A stretch of DNA of 34,229 nucleotides from Alphaproteobacteria bacterium (lineage in GTDB: Bacteria > Pseudomonadota > Alphaproteobacteria > Rhizobiales > Xanthobacteraceae), in assembly GCA_005885285.1 (NCBI GenBank), contig VAZG01000416.1, forward strand, positions 1-34,229. The letters run 5' to 3'. The position numbers and the translations under genes were made by a program. Of this stretch, positions 8,692 to 17,259 are shown piece by piece (position 1 is the first letter of the stretch; every line of letters starts with the position of its first letter). The notes under the pieces were generated by a model, which ran no database searches, was not told where the DNA came from, and was given only the letters and a program-made list of their open reading frames with translations.

Positions 8692-9840
8692 TTGACCATC
8701 AAGGGCAAGGCCTACATTGCCGGGATTTACGAGCATCCGACCCGGCACGCACCCGATAAATCCACCGCACAATTGCACGCCGAAGTCGCCAAGGGCGCGA
8801 TCGAGGACGCAGGCCTCACCAAGGCGGATATCGACGGCTATTTCTGCGCCGGCGACGCCCCGGGCGGCGCCTGGCCGATGGTTGATTATCTCGGCCTCAA
8901 AGTGCGCCACATCGATTCCACTGACACCGGCGGCTGTTCGTATCTGATCCATCTCGGCCACGCGGCGGAAGCGATCGCGGCCGGCAAATGCTCCATCGCC
9001 TTGATCACGCTGGCGGGCAAGCCCCGCACCGGGCCGATGCCGCCGCGCGCCGCCGGCGCCGAGGCCGATTTCGAGGCCGCTTACGGCGCTACCACCCATA
9101 ATGCCTATGGCATGTGTGCCATGCGCCATATGCACGACTACGGCACAACCAGCGAGCAGCTCGCCTGGATCAAGGTCGCGGCCTCCCATCACGCCCAATA
9201 CAATCCGCACGCGATGCTGAAGGAGGTCGTCACCGTCGAGGACGTGCTCAATTCGCCGATGATTTCCGATCCGCTGCATCGGATGGATTGCTGCGTCGTC
9301 ACCGACGGCGGCGGCGCGCTGGTCGTGACCACGCCCGAGATCGCGAAAAGCCTGAACAAGCCGCTGGTGCGATTGATCGGGCAGGGCGAAGCAATGAAGG
9401 GGCCGCGCGGCGGCAAGGATCTCGATCTCACTTACTCCGCCGGCGTCTGGTCGGGCCCGCGCGCGTTTGAAGAGGCCGGCGTCACGCCCAAGGACATCAA
9501 ATACGCCTCGATCTATGACAGCTTCACCATCACGGTCTTGATGCAAATCGAAGACCTCGGCTTCTGCAAGAAGGGCGAGGGTGGCAAGTTCGTCGCCGAC
9601 GGCAATCTGATTTCCGGCGTCGGCAAATTGCCGTTCAACACCGACGGCGGCGGGCTCTGCAGCAATCATCCGGTCAACCGCGGCGGCATGACCAAGATCA
9701 TCGAAGCCGTGCGGCAGTTGCGCGGGCAAGCGCATCCGAAGGTGCAGGTGAAGAACTGCGATCTCACGGTCGCCCACGGCACCGGCGGATTGTTGGGCGT
9801 GCGCCATGCCGCCTCAACCTGCATTCTGGAGCGCGTGTGA
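8692..9840 (+). CDS. Thiolase-like protein of the SCP2/Ltp2 class (possible acyl-CoA aldolase)
   Basis: Thiolase-fold protein of 382 residues starting at TTG 8692 after GGCGGAGAA. Its active-site landmarks are not those of a thiolase. By hand alignment to C-A-S-G-x-x-A, the nucleophile position is Gly81 with Cys82 next to it (TGGCSYLIHLGHA). The C-terminal C-x-G-G-G motif is AHGTGG (His362), without cysteine. It retains YDSFT (Tyr275), a motif of SCP2-type thiolase-like proteins such as the steroid side-chain aldolase Ltp2, where tyrosines do the chemistry. It overlaps the next gene, a DUF35 protein, by one base (TGATG), just as Ltp2 pairs with a DUF35 domain. I infer either carbon-carbon cleavage of a CoA thioester (retro-aldol) or a non-classical thiolysis. 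It heads a six-gene cluster of acyl-CoA-type enzymes. Confidence 0.88.
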   Translation: MTIKGKAYIAGIYEHPTRHAPDKSTAQLHAEVAKGAIEDAGLTKADIDGYFCAGDAPGGAWPMVDYLGLKVRHIDSTDTGGCSYLIHLGHAAEAIAAGKCSIALITLAGKPRTGPMPPRAAGAEADFEAAYGATTHNAYGMCAMRHMHDYGTTSEQLAWIKVAASHHAQYNPHAMLKEVVTVEDVLNSPMISDPLHRMDCCVVTDGGGALVVTTPEIAKSLNKPLVRLIGQGEAMKGPRGGKDLDLTYSAGVWSGPRAFEEAGVTPKDIKYASIYDSFTITVLMQIEDLGFCKKGEGGKFVADGNLISGVGKLPFNTDGGGLCSNHPVNRGGMTKIIEAVRQLRGQAHPKVQVKNCDLTVAHGTGGLLGVRHAASTCILERV

Positions 9841-10229
9841 TGAGTGAGGCAAGAAAATATCCGGCGCCGCTAACGAACCCGGAGACGAAGCCGTTCTGGG
9901 ATGCGGCAACCCAAGGCAAGTTCATGATCAAGCGCTGCACCGCATGCGGCGAGCCGCATTACTTTCCGCGCTCGATCTGCCCGTTCTGTTTCTCCGACAA
10001 GACGGTGTGGGAGGAAGCTTCCGGCGAGGCTTTGATCTATACTTTCAGCCTGATGCGGAAATCGCCGAGCGGGCCGTACGCGATCGCCTACGTTACCTTG
10101 AGGGAAGGTCCCTCGCTGCAAACCAACATCGTCGACTGCGACATCGATAGTTTGAAGATTGGCCAGAAGGTGAAAGTGGTATTCAAGCCGACCGACGGCG
10201 CGCCGCTGCCATTCTTTACGCCGGTGTAG
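9840..10229 (+). CDS. Zn-ribbon / OB-fold protein (DUF35), partner of the thiolase-like protein
   Basis: Protein of 129 residues with an N-terminal rubredoxin-like zinc ribbon (Cys33-x2-Cys36 and Cys47-x2-Cys50, in CTACGEPHYFPRSICPFC) followed by an OB-fold (about 55-129) with the family-typical GEALIYTFSLMR. DUF35 proteins have no catalysis of their own: they bind and stabilise thiolase-like enzymes and gate acyl-CoA access, as in acetoacetyl-CoA synthases and the Ltp2-DUF35 aldolase. The ATG overlaps the upstream TGA by one base, so translation is probably coupled and the two proteins are made in equal amounts. A GTG one codon earlier is possible but unnecessary. Family and partnership are secure; the substrate is unknown. 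Confidence 0.92.
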   Translation: MSEARKYPAPLTNPETKPFWDAATQGKFMIKRCTACGEPHYFPRSICPFCFSDKTVWEEASGEALIYTFSLMRKSPSGPYAIAYVTLREGPSLQTNIVDCDIDSLKIGQKVKVVFKPTDGAPLPFFTPV

Positions 10230-10261
10230 GCAGTGGCGCCGCTGCGCGCCATCTAGAGGTG

Positions 10262-10331
10262 GTCATCCCCGCGCAGGCGGGGATCCAGTAAACGCCGGTG
10301 ATTACTGGACGCCCGCTTTCGCGGGGGTGAC
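10262..10331. repeat. Palindromic intergenic repeat (GTCATCCCCGC type)
   Basis: About 70 bases with inverted ends: GTCATCCCCGC near 10262 answers GCGGGGGTGAC near 10331. Inner arms GATCCAGTAA and TTACTGGAC also pair. It lies in the 126-base gap between the DUF35 and MaoC genes and would fold as a long mRNA hairpin. The type is a widespread dispersed repeat in proteobacteria. Confidence 0.75.
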
Positions 10332-10355
10332 GAGGGCAAGAGGGAAGCACTCAAA

Positions 10356-11216
10356 ATGCCGATCAACTACGACGAGCTGATGGCGCTGAAGAACCTCGGC
10401 CAGAAATACGCCTACAGCGACCGCGAAGTCATGCTCTATGCCTATGGCATCGGCTTGGGCGCCGATCCCTTGGACGAGAAGGAGCTCGCCTTTGTCAACG
10501 AGGCCTGCGCCACGCCGCGCGCGCTGAAGGTGGTGCCGACCTTTGCGTCCGTCGCAGCCTGGGGCGCAGGGCCGGGCGAGATGAACCTCAACCGCGTCAT
10601 GGTGGTCGACGGCGAGCGTGAGATTACCTTCCACAAGCCGTTTGCCACCGCCGCCCACATCACCGCCGACTCCACCGTGCTCGCGGTGTTCGACAAGGGC
10701 AAGGACAAGGGTGCGGTGATCCGGCACCAGACGGTCCTGAAAGATGCCGATGGGGAGAAGCTGGCGACGCTGGTGGCCTCGCGCTTCGCGCGCGGCGACG
10801 GAGGCTTTGGCGGGACATCCGAAGGCCAGCCCGAGCCGCACCAGGTGCCGACCCGCAGCCCCGACATGTCAGTCGATATCTCTACTCGGCCGGATCAGGC
10901 GCTGGTCTACCGGCTCTGCGGCGATCGCAATCCGCTGCACTCCGACCCCGAATTCGCCAAGCGTGCCGGCTTTCCAAGGCCGATCCTGCACGGCATGTGC
11001 ACCTACGGCATCACCTGCCGCGGCGTGTTGCAGACCTACGCGGATTACGATCCCAGCGCCTTCAGGCAGCACGTCGCGCGGTTTTCCTCGCCGGTCTACC
11101 CCGGCGAGACCGTGACAATGGAATTGTGGAAGGACGGCAATGTGATTTCGTTTGAAGCCAAGGTGAAGGCGCGGGGTGTCACCGTGATCAAGAGCGGCAA
11201 GACGGTGCTGGGATAA
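10356..11216 (+). CDS. MaoC-family enoyl-CoA hydratase (double hotdog, hydratase 2)
   Basis: Protein of 286 residues with two hotdog halves. The N-terminal half (about 1-150) is degenerate. The C-terminal half carries the hydratase-2 signature YRLCGDRNPLHSDPEFAKRA, with the catalytic pair Asp190 and His195 and conserved Asn192, followed by GFPRPILHGMCTYG. This is the architecture of the hydratase part of peroxisomal multifunctional enzyme 2, giving (3R)-hydroxyacyl-CoA from 2-enoyl-CoA in the cytoplasm. The next gene encodes the MFE-2-like dehydrogenase, so the two reactions of MFE-2 are encoded side by side as separate proteins. The ATG lies about 14 bases past a purine-rich GAGGGCAAGAGGGAA. 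The chain length or branching of the substrate cannot be read from sequence. Confidence 0.92.
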   Translation: MPINYDELMALKNLGQKYAYSDREVMLYAYGIGLGADPLDEKELAFVNEACATPRALKVVPTFASVAAWGAGPGEMNLNRVMVVDGEREITFHKPFATAAHITADSTVLAVFDKGKDKGAVIRHQTVLKDADGEKLATLVASRFARGDGGFGGTSEGQPEPHQVPTRSPDMSVDISTRPDQALVYRLCGDRNPLHSDPEFAKRAGFPRPILHGMCTYGITCRGVLQTYADYDPSAFRQHVARFSSPVYPGETVTMELWKDGNVISFEAKVKARGVTVIKSGKTVLG

Positions 11217-11221
11217 TACCA

Positions 11222-11320
11222 CCGTCATTCCGGGCGCGAAGCGAACTATGATGTGCAATTGCACACCTGAGAATCTCGAGATTCCGGGTCTGGTGCTGGC
11301 GCACCATCCCGGAATGACGG
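11222..11320. repeat. Palindromic intergenic repeat (CGTCATTCCGGG type), copy 1
   Basis: Outer inverted arms CCGTCATTCCGGG (11222-11234) and CCCGGAATGACGG (11308-11320) enclose an inner palindrome GAATCTCGAGATTC (11271-11284) and a small GGTGC/GCACC hairpin. It fills most of the gap between the MaoC and dehydrogenase genes. A second copy lies in the next gap (12229-12309). Confidence 0.8.
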
Positions 11321-11342
11321 CAACTAGAACAGGAGAAACGTC

Positions 11343-12221
11343 ATGGGATTACTTGACGGCAAGGTTGCGCTGATCACCGGCGCGGGTGGCGGTCTCGGCG
11401 AAGCCTACGCAAAGCTGTTTGCGCGCGAGGGCGCTGCCGTCGTGGTCAATGACCTGGGCGGCCCCCGCGACGGTTCCGGCGCCGACAAGTCGATGGCGCA
11501 AAAGGTCGTCGATGCGATTCTGGCGGACGGCGGCCGGGCGGTCGCCAACGGCGCCGATATCTCGACCATAGCCGGCGGGCAGTCGGTGTTCGACGACGCC
11601 ATCAAGAACTTTGGCCGCGCCGATATCCTTGTCAACAACGCCGGCATCCTGCTCGACCAGACTTTCGCCAAGGCAAAGGAGGCCGACTGGGACAAGGTGA
11701 TCCAGGTGCATCTCAAAGGCACGTTCTGCTGCACCCAGCCCGTGTTCAGGTGGATGCGCGACAATAGCGGCGGCGTCATCGTCAACACCTCCTCGACATC
11801 AGGCCTGATCGGCAATTTCGGCCAGACCAATTACGGTGCTGCCAAGGGCGGTATCTGGGGCTTGTCCAACGTGCTCGCGATCGAGGGCCGCAAGTACAAC
11901 ATCCGGATCTGGACGCTGGCGCCGGGCGCGCTGACCCGCATGACCGCAGACCTGCCCCGCTATAAGGAAAACCCCGGCGCCGCCTTGGGGCCGGGCGGCA
12001 TCGCGCCGGCCGTGCTATACATGGTCAGCGATTTGTCGGGCGATCAAACCGGCAAGGTGCTCGGCGTCTCCGGCCCGCGCGGCGTGCGCGAGATGCGGAT
12101 GATGGAAATGGAAGGCTGGAAGCCGCCGCACACGGGATGGAAGGCGCAAGATATCGTCGCTCACGCCAAGGATATCTTCTTCTCAGAAGAACAGATCAAG
12201 ATGGGCGCGCGGCGGTTTTAG
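11343..12221 (+). CDS. Short-chain dehydrogenase, multifunctional-enzyme-2 3-hydroxyacyl-CoA type
   Basis: NAD-dependent SDR of 292 residues. It has the cofactor motif TGAGGGLG (12-19), the MFE-2-like acidic loop VVNDLGGPRDGSG (35-46), NNAG (98-101), and the catalytic Ser151, Tyr164 and Lys168 (NYGAAKGG). Length and the NDLGG loop match the dehydrogenase domain of peroxisomal MFE-2 rather than FabG (about 245 residues); the C-terminal 60 residues (to KMGARRF) are extra. It would oxidise (3R)-hydroxyacyl-CoA to 3-ketoacyl-CoA, the product expected from the MaoC protein upstream. AGGAGAAACGTC before the ATG is a strong ribosome site. Together with the thiolase-like/DUF35 pair this completes a beta-oxidation-like sequence. 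Confidence 0.92.
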   Translation: MGLLDGKVALITGAGGGLGEAYAKLFAREGAAVVVNDLGGPRDGSGADKSMAQKVVDAILADGGRAVANGADISTIAGGQSVFDDAIKNFGRADILVNNAGILLDQTFAKAKEADWDKVIQVHLKGTFCCTQPVFRWMRDNSGGVIVNTSSTSGLIGNFGQTNYGAAKGGIWGLSNVLAIEGRKYNIRIWTLAPGALTRMTADLPRYKENPGAALGPGGIAPAVLYMVSDLSGDQTGKVLGVSGPRGVREMRMMEMEGWKPPHTGWKAQDIVAHAKDIFFSEEQIKMGARRF

Positions 12222-12228
12222 AGTAAGC

Positions 12229-12309
12229 GTCATTCCGGGATGGTCCGAAGGACCAGGCCCGGAATCTCGAGATTCCGGGTTCGATGCTGCGCATCGCCCC
12301 GGAATGACA
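12229..12309. repeat. Palindromic intergenic repeat (CGTCATTCCGGG type), copy 2
   Basis: Outer arms CGTCATTCCGGG (12229-12240) and CCCCGGAATGAC (12298-12309) enclose GGAATCTCGAGATTCC and smaller hairpins (TGGTCCGAAGGACCA; GATGCTGCGCATC). The core matches copy 1 at 11222-11320, while the arms between differ, as in a dispersed mobile-type palindrome family. Confidence 0.8.
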
Positions 12310-12328
12310 AAAGAGGATAGAAGCACAA

Positions 12329-13282
12329 ATGACAAAACTCACCGCCAATGCCGCAGGCACCTTTGCGATCGCGCCGACGCCGTTCCACGACGACGGCCGT
12401 ATCGACGAGAAATCGATCGACCGGCTGACCGATTTCTACGCCGAGGTTGGCTGCGACGGCGTCACAGTGCTGGGCATTTTGGGCGAAGCGCCAAAGCTCG
12501 ATGCCGCAGAGGCGGAACAAGTGGCGATCCGCTTCGTCAAGCGCGCCAAGGATATGCAGATCATCGTCGGCGTCTCGGCGCCGGGCTTTGCCTCGATGCG
12601 CTCCCTGGCGAAGGCTTCGATGGATGCGGGCGCTGCCGGCGTGATGATCGCGCCGCCGCCGCATTTGCGCACCGACGATCAAATCACCGGCTATTTCAAG
12701 CAGGCGCAGGAGGCGATCGGCGATATTCCCTGGGTGCTGCAGGATTATCCGCTGACCTTGGCGGTCGTGTTCACGCCACAGGTCATCCGCAAGATCGTGA
12801 TGGATAGTCCGTCCTGCGTGATGCTCAAGCACGAGGACTGGCCGGGACTGGAGAAGATTTCAGCGCTGCGCGCCTTCCAGAAGGACGGTTCGCTGCGGCC
12901 GCTCTCGATCCTGACCGGCAATGGCGGGCTGTTCCTCGATTTCGAGATGGAGCGCGGCGCCGATGGCGCGATGACCGGCTACGCTTTCCCGGAGCTGCTG
13001 ATCGACGTGGTGAGTTTGTCGAAGCAAGGCAAACGCGATGCGGCGCACGATTTGTTCGACGCGCATCTGCCGCTGATCCGCTACGAGCAGCAGCCGGGGG
13101 CAGGGCTGGCGGTGCGCAAATATGTGCTGCAAAAGCGCGGCGCGATCGCCTCCAGCGCGCAGCGCAAGCCCGGCGCCGGCATCACCGCGATGGCCAAGGC
13201 AGAAGTGGATTATTTGCTGTCGCGGGTGGCGCGGGTCGACCGCCGCGCCAACCTGCAGCCGCAATCCAGTGCCGCGGGCTGA
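12329..13282 (+). CDS. Dihydrodipicolinate synthase/N-acetylneuraminate lyase family protein
   Basis: Class I (Schiff-base) TIM-barrel aldolase of 317 residues. The active-site residues are visible: GILGE (49-53) at the carboxylate-binding loop, Tyr140 (LQDYPL) and Lys167 (MLKHED), the residue that forms the imine with a 2-oxoacid. True DapA is about 292 residues and has GTTGE; here the motif is Gly-Ile-Leu-Gly and the C-terminus is extended (about 290-317). A different 2-oxoacid is therefore likely, as in catabolic hydratase-aldolases of this family. The position inside an acyl-CoA cluster, rather than with lysine genes, supports a catabolic role. GAGGATAGAAG precedes the ATG. Its stop lies four bases before the Nudix start, so the two are co-translated or at least co-transcribed. 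Confidence 0.88.
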   Translation: MTKLTANAAGTFAIAPTPFHDDGRIDEKSIDRLTDFYAEVGCDGVTVLGILGEAPKLDAAEAEQVAIRFVKRAKDMQIIVGVSAPGFASMRSLAKASMDAGAAGVMIAPPPHLRTDDQITGYFKQAQEAIGDIPWVLQDYPLTLAVVFTPQVIRKIVMDSPSCVMLKHEDWPGLEKISALRAFQKDGSLRPLSILTGNGGLFLDFEMERGADGAMTGYAFPELLIDVVSLSKQGKRDAAHDLFDAHLPLIRYEQQPGAGLAVRKYVLQKRGAIASSAQRKPGAGITAMAKAEVDYLLSRVARVDRRANLQPQSSAAG

Positions 13283-13286
13283 TCCA

Positions 13287-14084
13287 ATGGCCGAGATCGT
13301 CGCGCCGCGTCCTGCGTCGACCATCCTGCTGCTGCGCGACGGCGCTGCTGGTGAGATCGAAGTCTTCATGATGGTCCGCCATTATGAAATCGATTTCAAT
13401 TCCGGCGCGCTGGTGTTTCCCGGTGGCAGCGTCGACAAGGGCGACAAGGAGATCATCGCCGATCCCGCGCTCTATTCAGGCGGCGAGGGGCTCGATGAGG
13501 TCACCCTAAGCTTCCGCATCGCCGCCATCCGCGAGACCTTTGAGGAAAGCGGCATCCTCTTGGCGCGACCGAAGGGATCGAAGGCTTTGGTTGACGCGAA
13601 ACGCGCCAAACAGATCGAGGCGGCGCATCGCGCCTCGCTCTGTGAGGGCAAGACGACGTTTCTCAAGGTGCTGATCGACAACGGCCTCCTGCTCGCGCTC
13701 GACGAGCTCGTGCCCTATGCGCACTGGATCACGCCGGAGGGCATGCCAAAACGGTTCGACACCTGGTTCTTCCTTGCCGCAGCGCCTCCGGAGCAGCTCG
13801 GCGCCCATGACGGCAAGGAGGCCACCGACTCGATCTGGGTCTCGCCGCGCGAGGCAATGGAGGGCGGCAACAGCGGGCGGTTCAAATTGCCGTTCCCGAC
13901 CACGCGCAACCTGATCAAGCTCGGCAAGCAGGCAAGCGTAAGGGCCGCGATCGAGGACGCCAGGGGCAAGACCATCGTGACCGTGATGCCGGTCATGACC
14001 AGGCTCAATGGCGGCCGGCAGCTCCGCATTCCCCGCGAGGCCGGCTATGACGGCGACGTCTTTGAAGTCGGCGCGCTCGGCTAG
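13287..14084 (+). CDS. Nudix hydrolase (NUDT19/CoA-diphosphatase-like)
   Basis: Protein of 265 residues starting at ATG 13287; the longer frame that opens at 13122 is the shadow of the upstream gene. The Nudix box is recognisable but interrupted: PGGSVDKGD (45-53) is separated by roughly two dozen extra residues from the metal-binding helix RETFEESGI (82-90), which keeps both catalytic glutamates. A split box of this kind occurs in the NUDT19 branch, whose members hydrolyse CoA and acyl-CoA to phosphopantetheine forms. That would suit the surrounding acyl-CoA genes, perhaps clearing CoA esters that stall the pathway. The four-base spacing from the lyase gene places it at the end of the same transcript. 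Family sure, substrate inferred. Confidence 0.88.
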   Translation: MAEIVAPRPASTILLLRDGAAGEIEVFMMVRHYEIDFNSGALVFPGGSVDKGDKEIIADPALYSGGEGLDEVTLSFRIAAIRETFEESGILLARPKGSKALVDAKRAKQIEAAHRASLCEGKTTFLKVLIDNGLLLALDELVPYAHWITPEGMPKRFDTWFFLAAAPPEQLGAHDGKEATDSIWVSPREAMEGGNSGRFKLPFPTTRNLIKLGKQASVRAAIEDARGKTIVTVMPVMTRLNGGRQLRIPREAGYDGDVFEVGALG

Positions 14085-14341
14085 CACACTTCGATGTATA
14101 GTGAAGTATCGCGATCGCCCCGCCATATAGATTCCGCCTCGATTGCCACTGCTGGCGCTGCTCGGCCTCGCCGTCTTCTCAGCCGAGTTCGCCTTCGTGC
14201 TCTACTCCCGGCGCGCAGGTGCGGAAGCACCGGAAATCCGCCGTTTCCGGGGCTGAAAGCTGGCCGGATTGCCTTGACCGCGTGTTCCCCCTGACACGGA
14301 ATACATCGTATATTGCGGCTTTGAAGGCGGTCCCATTAACC

Positions 14342-16902
14342 ATGCCACCTGCGCTCGCGGCGATTTTGCAACGAATTCGATCGTTACCGCTTTCGATCGG
14401 CCGGCTGACCTTTGGCAGTTTCCTGCTGTTGCTTGCCGTCATCACCGCAACCAGCGTGGCGAGCGTGATCGCCATCCGCCACATCGGTTCGACCTTTGCC
14501 GAGCTGCAACGACTGCAGGATGTCGGCGATCTTGCCGAGCAGATCGACCGCCGCATGAACGAATTGCGGCTGGCGGCGCGCGATTTCGTCGTCGATCCGG
14601 CCGACCATTCCGATCGTGTCGGGCAGGCGGTTTCCGAATTGAGCGCGCTCCTGAAGAAGACGCGACTGGAGCTCGCGCCCGAGCAGCAGAAAATGCTCGA
14701 TGGCGTGACCGAGCGGCTGTCAACCTACCGCAGCGGCATCGAGCGTATCTCGGCGTTGATCAGCCGCCGCGCCGAGCTGATTGCCGGGCTGCCGGCGCTA
14801 CGCGCGCAATTCGACCAGGCCGTGGCCGATGGTTCCGATCCGGTGCTGGCCTCGACGCTGTCGCAGACGCAGAGCCGCATCGCAACAGCGCTGCTGGCGC
14901 ATGACCCGTCCGCTGCCGAGCAAGCGGCCGAGAGCATGCGTGCGGTGACGATCCCGGACGACAAGCTCCGCGTGGCGGTCAACGACTACGGCGAGCGGAT
15001 TGTTGCTATATCGGTCCGGGAACGACAGATCGCCGACATTGACCGGGAGGTGCTGGGCACAGAGGGTCGCCTGATCCAGCGCGTCACGGAGCTCTTGCGC
15101 GAGGTCAGCACGCACCGCGGCCGCATTCTCGCCCACGACTTTGCGCGCACCCTAACAGACGCTACGTGGCAGAGCATCGTGCTCGGAACGATCGGCGTCC
15201 TGATCGGAATTATGGCGGCGCTGGTCGTGGTCAGCCTTACGGTGCGGCCGCTGGCCGCAATCGCGAGTTCGATTCGGGCGCTCGCCGCGGGCGAAAAGGA
15301 CGCCTCGATCCCCAGCACCGATGTCAACAGCGAGATCGGCGACATCGCGCGCGCCGCTGAAGTGTTCCGGCGCACCCTGGTCTACGCCGATGCCGCGCGC
15401 GAAGCGGCGGTGCGCGCGCTCGCCGAGCAGCGGCTCGCCGAAGAGAGCTACCGCAAACTGTTCGAGGCTTCCATCGACGGCATCTATGTGACGACGCCTG
15501 CCGGCGCGCTGCTCAACGCCAATCCGGCACTGGCGCGGATCATGGGCTACGACACGCCGGACGCCTTGATCAACGGCACCAGCAACGTCGCGAGCACGGT
15601 CTATGTGCATCCGGCGGCGCGCGAACAATACCAGTTTCTGATGCAGCGCGACGGCATGGTGCGCGAATTCGAATATCAGGTGCGCCGGCGCGACGGCGGC
15701 ATCCTCTGGCTCTCCGACAGCGCCACGGCGGTGCGTGACGAGAGAGGCGAGGTGATCCGCTACGAGGGCACGGTGCGCGACATTACCGACCAGAAGCGCG
15801 CCGAGGACGCGATCGCCGAGGGCCGCCGGATGCTGCAGATGGTGATCGATACCGTGCCCGCGGTGATCAATGTCAAGAACCGGGACCTTCGCTACGTCCT
15901 GATGAACCGCTACATGGCCGGCATTTTCGGGATCGAGCCGTCCGACGCCATCGGCCGCACCACGAGCGATCTGATGTCACGCTACGGCGCGCGGAAGACC
16001 GACGAGAACGACAAGCAGGTGCTGAAGGCGCGCAGAGGGCTTGGCTTCTATGAGGAGGAATACAAGGATTCCTCCGGCAACATGCGGCAATGGCTGGTCA
16101 ACAAGCTGCCACTGCTGGATGCCGACGGCGAGATCGAGAATATCGTCACGGTCGCGCTCGACATCGGCGAGCGCAAGCGGGGCGAACTGGAGATGCGCAA
16201 AGCCAAGGACGCCGCCGAGACGGCGCTGCCTCCGCGCTGGAACGCAAGACGGCGTTATTCACCGATGAAGTCGCGCGCGGAGATCTCAGGCGATCGAGCC
16301 TCAATGAATTCCTGGACACCTGCCGCAATGCATCATCGCAGCTCGTGGCGAACCTCAATCGCGCGGCCGAACTGATCACCTCGTTCAAGCAGGTCGCAGC
16401 CGACCGCAACTATTCCGACCAACGCGCCTTCGACCTTGCCGACCTCACCGAGCAGGTGGCGTTGTCCCTGCGGCCGGGCTTGCGGAAACACAATCTGACG
16501 CTGAACGTCGATTGCCAGCCCAATCTCCTGATGAACAGCTATCCCGGTCCCTACGGGCAGGTGCTGACCAATCTGTTCCTCAATTCGGTGGCACACGCTT
16601 TCCCCGACGGCAGAGCCGGAACGATCGACATCCAGGCGCGGGAATCCGGCAAGGACAATGTCGAGATCATTTTTTCCGATAATGGCTGCGGCATGAGCCT
16701 CGACGTTCGGCGCCGCGCCTTCGATCCGTTCTTCACCACGCGCCGGGATCAGGGCGGCACCGGACTCGGGCTGCACATCGTCTATAATATCGTGACCAAC
16801 CGCCTCGGCGGCCGGCTCGACCTCGATTCGGAGCCCGGCGCTGGCACGCGAATCCAGATCATCCTGCCGCGCGTCGCGCCGCTGGAACAAGCGGCGGAGT
16901 AG
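14342..16902 (+). pseudogene. HAMP-PAS-PAS sensor histidine kinase, frameshifted with loss of the H-box
   Basis: Membrane sensor kinase in two frames. Frame one (from ATG 14342) gives a transmembrane helix (LTFGSFLLLLAVITAT), a periplasmic helical region with coiled-coil character, a second helix (about 15170-15240), HAMP, PAS1 (YRKLFEASIDGIY) and PAS2 (MVIDTVPAVINV); it drifts into nonsense after KAKDAAETAL near 16228 and stops at 16375. Frame two resumes with SALERKTALFTDEVARGD (from about 16231) and holds the ATPase domain: N-box NLFLNSVAHAF, DNGCGM, FDPFFTT, GTGLGL. In relatives about 40 residues, including the H-E-x-N-N-P phospho-acceptor block, lie between these points; here they are absent. 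So the kinase has lost its phosphorylated histidine and its frame. Repeated GCGCTG near 16223 and 16234 could mark the deletion. A pseudogene, or an assembly error. Confidence 0.8.
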
Positions 16903-16911
16903 CTTGGCAAG

Positions 16912-17259
16912 TTAGTCGATGTCGGCGAGCCTGCGCAGCGTCGCGCCAAAAATCTGGCTGGCCTTGCCGACCAGCGCCGTTCCGCTCATGGTCGCGCGCG
17001 TCCCAGTGAAGGTCCCGGACACGCCGATGCCGACCGGGCTCGGACCGCCGAACAAAGGATTGGCATCCGGGCTTGAGGTGTGACGTTGGACCAGAACCTC
17101 GCCCTTAAAGGTGTCGTCCTTTACGGTGTAGGTGCCGGTGTAAAACAGATAGGCATCGCCGCCCAGGATTTTGCCGTCGCGGAACATGATCACTCCGCTG
17201 CCCTTGCCGACGCGCCCATCCTGCAAGGTGACGTGAATTGAATACAGACCGTTTTTCAT
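16912..17259 (-). CDS. GrlR-like small regulatory-family protein (115 aa)
   Basis: Soluble protein of 115 residues: MKNGLYSIHVTLQDGRVGKG followed by GVIMFRDGKILGGDAYLFYT and GTYTVKDDTFKGEV. The alternating Gly/aromatic strands indicate a small beta-barrel. I associate this sequence with proteins annotated as GrlR-family (a lipocalin-like fold first known as a negative regulator of type III secretion in enteropathogens); in rhizobia it appears with no secretion genes nearby, as here, so that role should not be assumed. The tail GTALVGKASQIFGATLRRL is also typical. It converges with the broken kinase, leaving nine bases between stop codons. It is probably a ligand-binding beta-barrel of unknown function. 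Confidence 0.7.
   Translation of the reverse strand: MKNGLYSIHVTLQDGRVGKGSGVIMFRDGKILGGDAYLFYTGTYTVKDDTFKGEVLVQRHTSSPDANPLFGGPSPVGIGVSGTFTGTRATMSGTALVGKASQIFGATLRRLADID

Noticed and set aside
8563..9807. 414-codon minus-strand frame opposite the thiolase-like gene
   Set aside because: Composition is the Arg/Ala/Asp/His-rich antisense pattern of a GC-rich gene, it has no recognisable domain, and the plus strand encodes a clear family protein.
10262..12309. Repeated palindromes considered as a CRISPR array
   Set aside because: Copies are of two types, separated by whole genes, with no regular spacers and no cas genes.
14150..14257. Hydrophobic 36-codon frame reading PLLALLGLAVFSAEFAFVLY
   Set aside because: The only start is a TTG without a ribosome site, shortly after an in-frame stop; may be a relic of a lost gene end, but not supportable.
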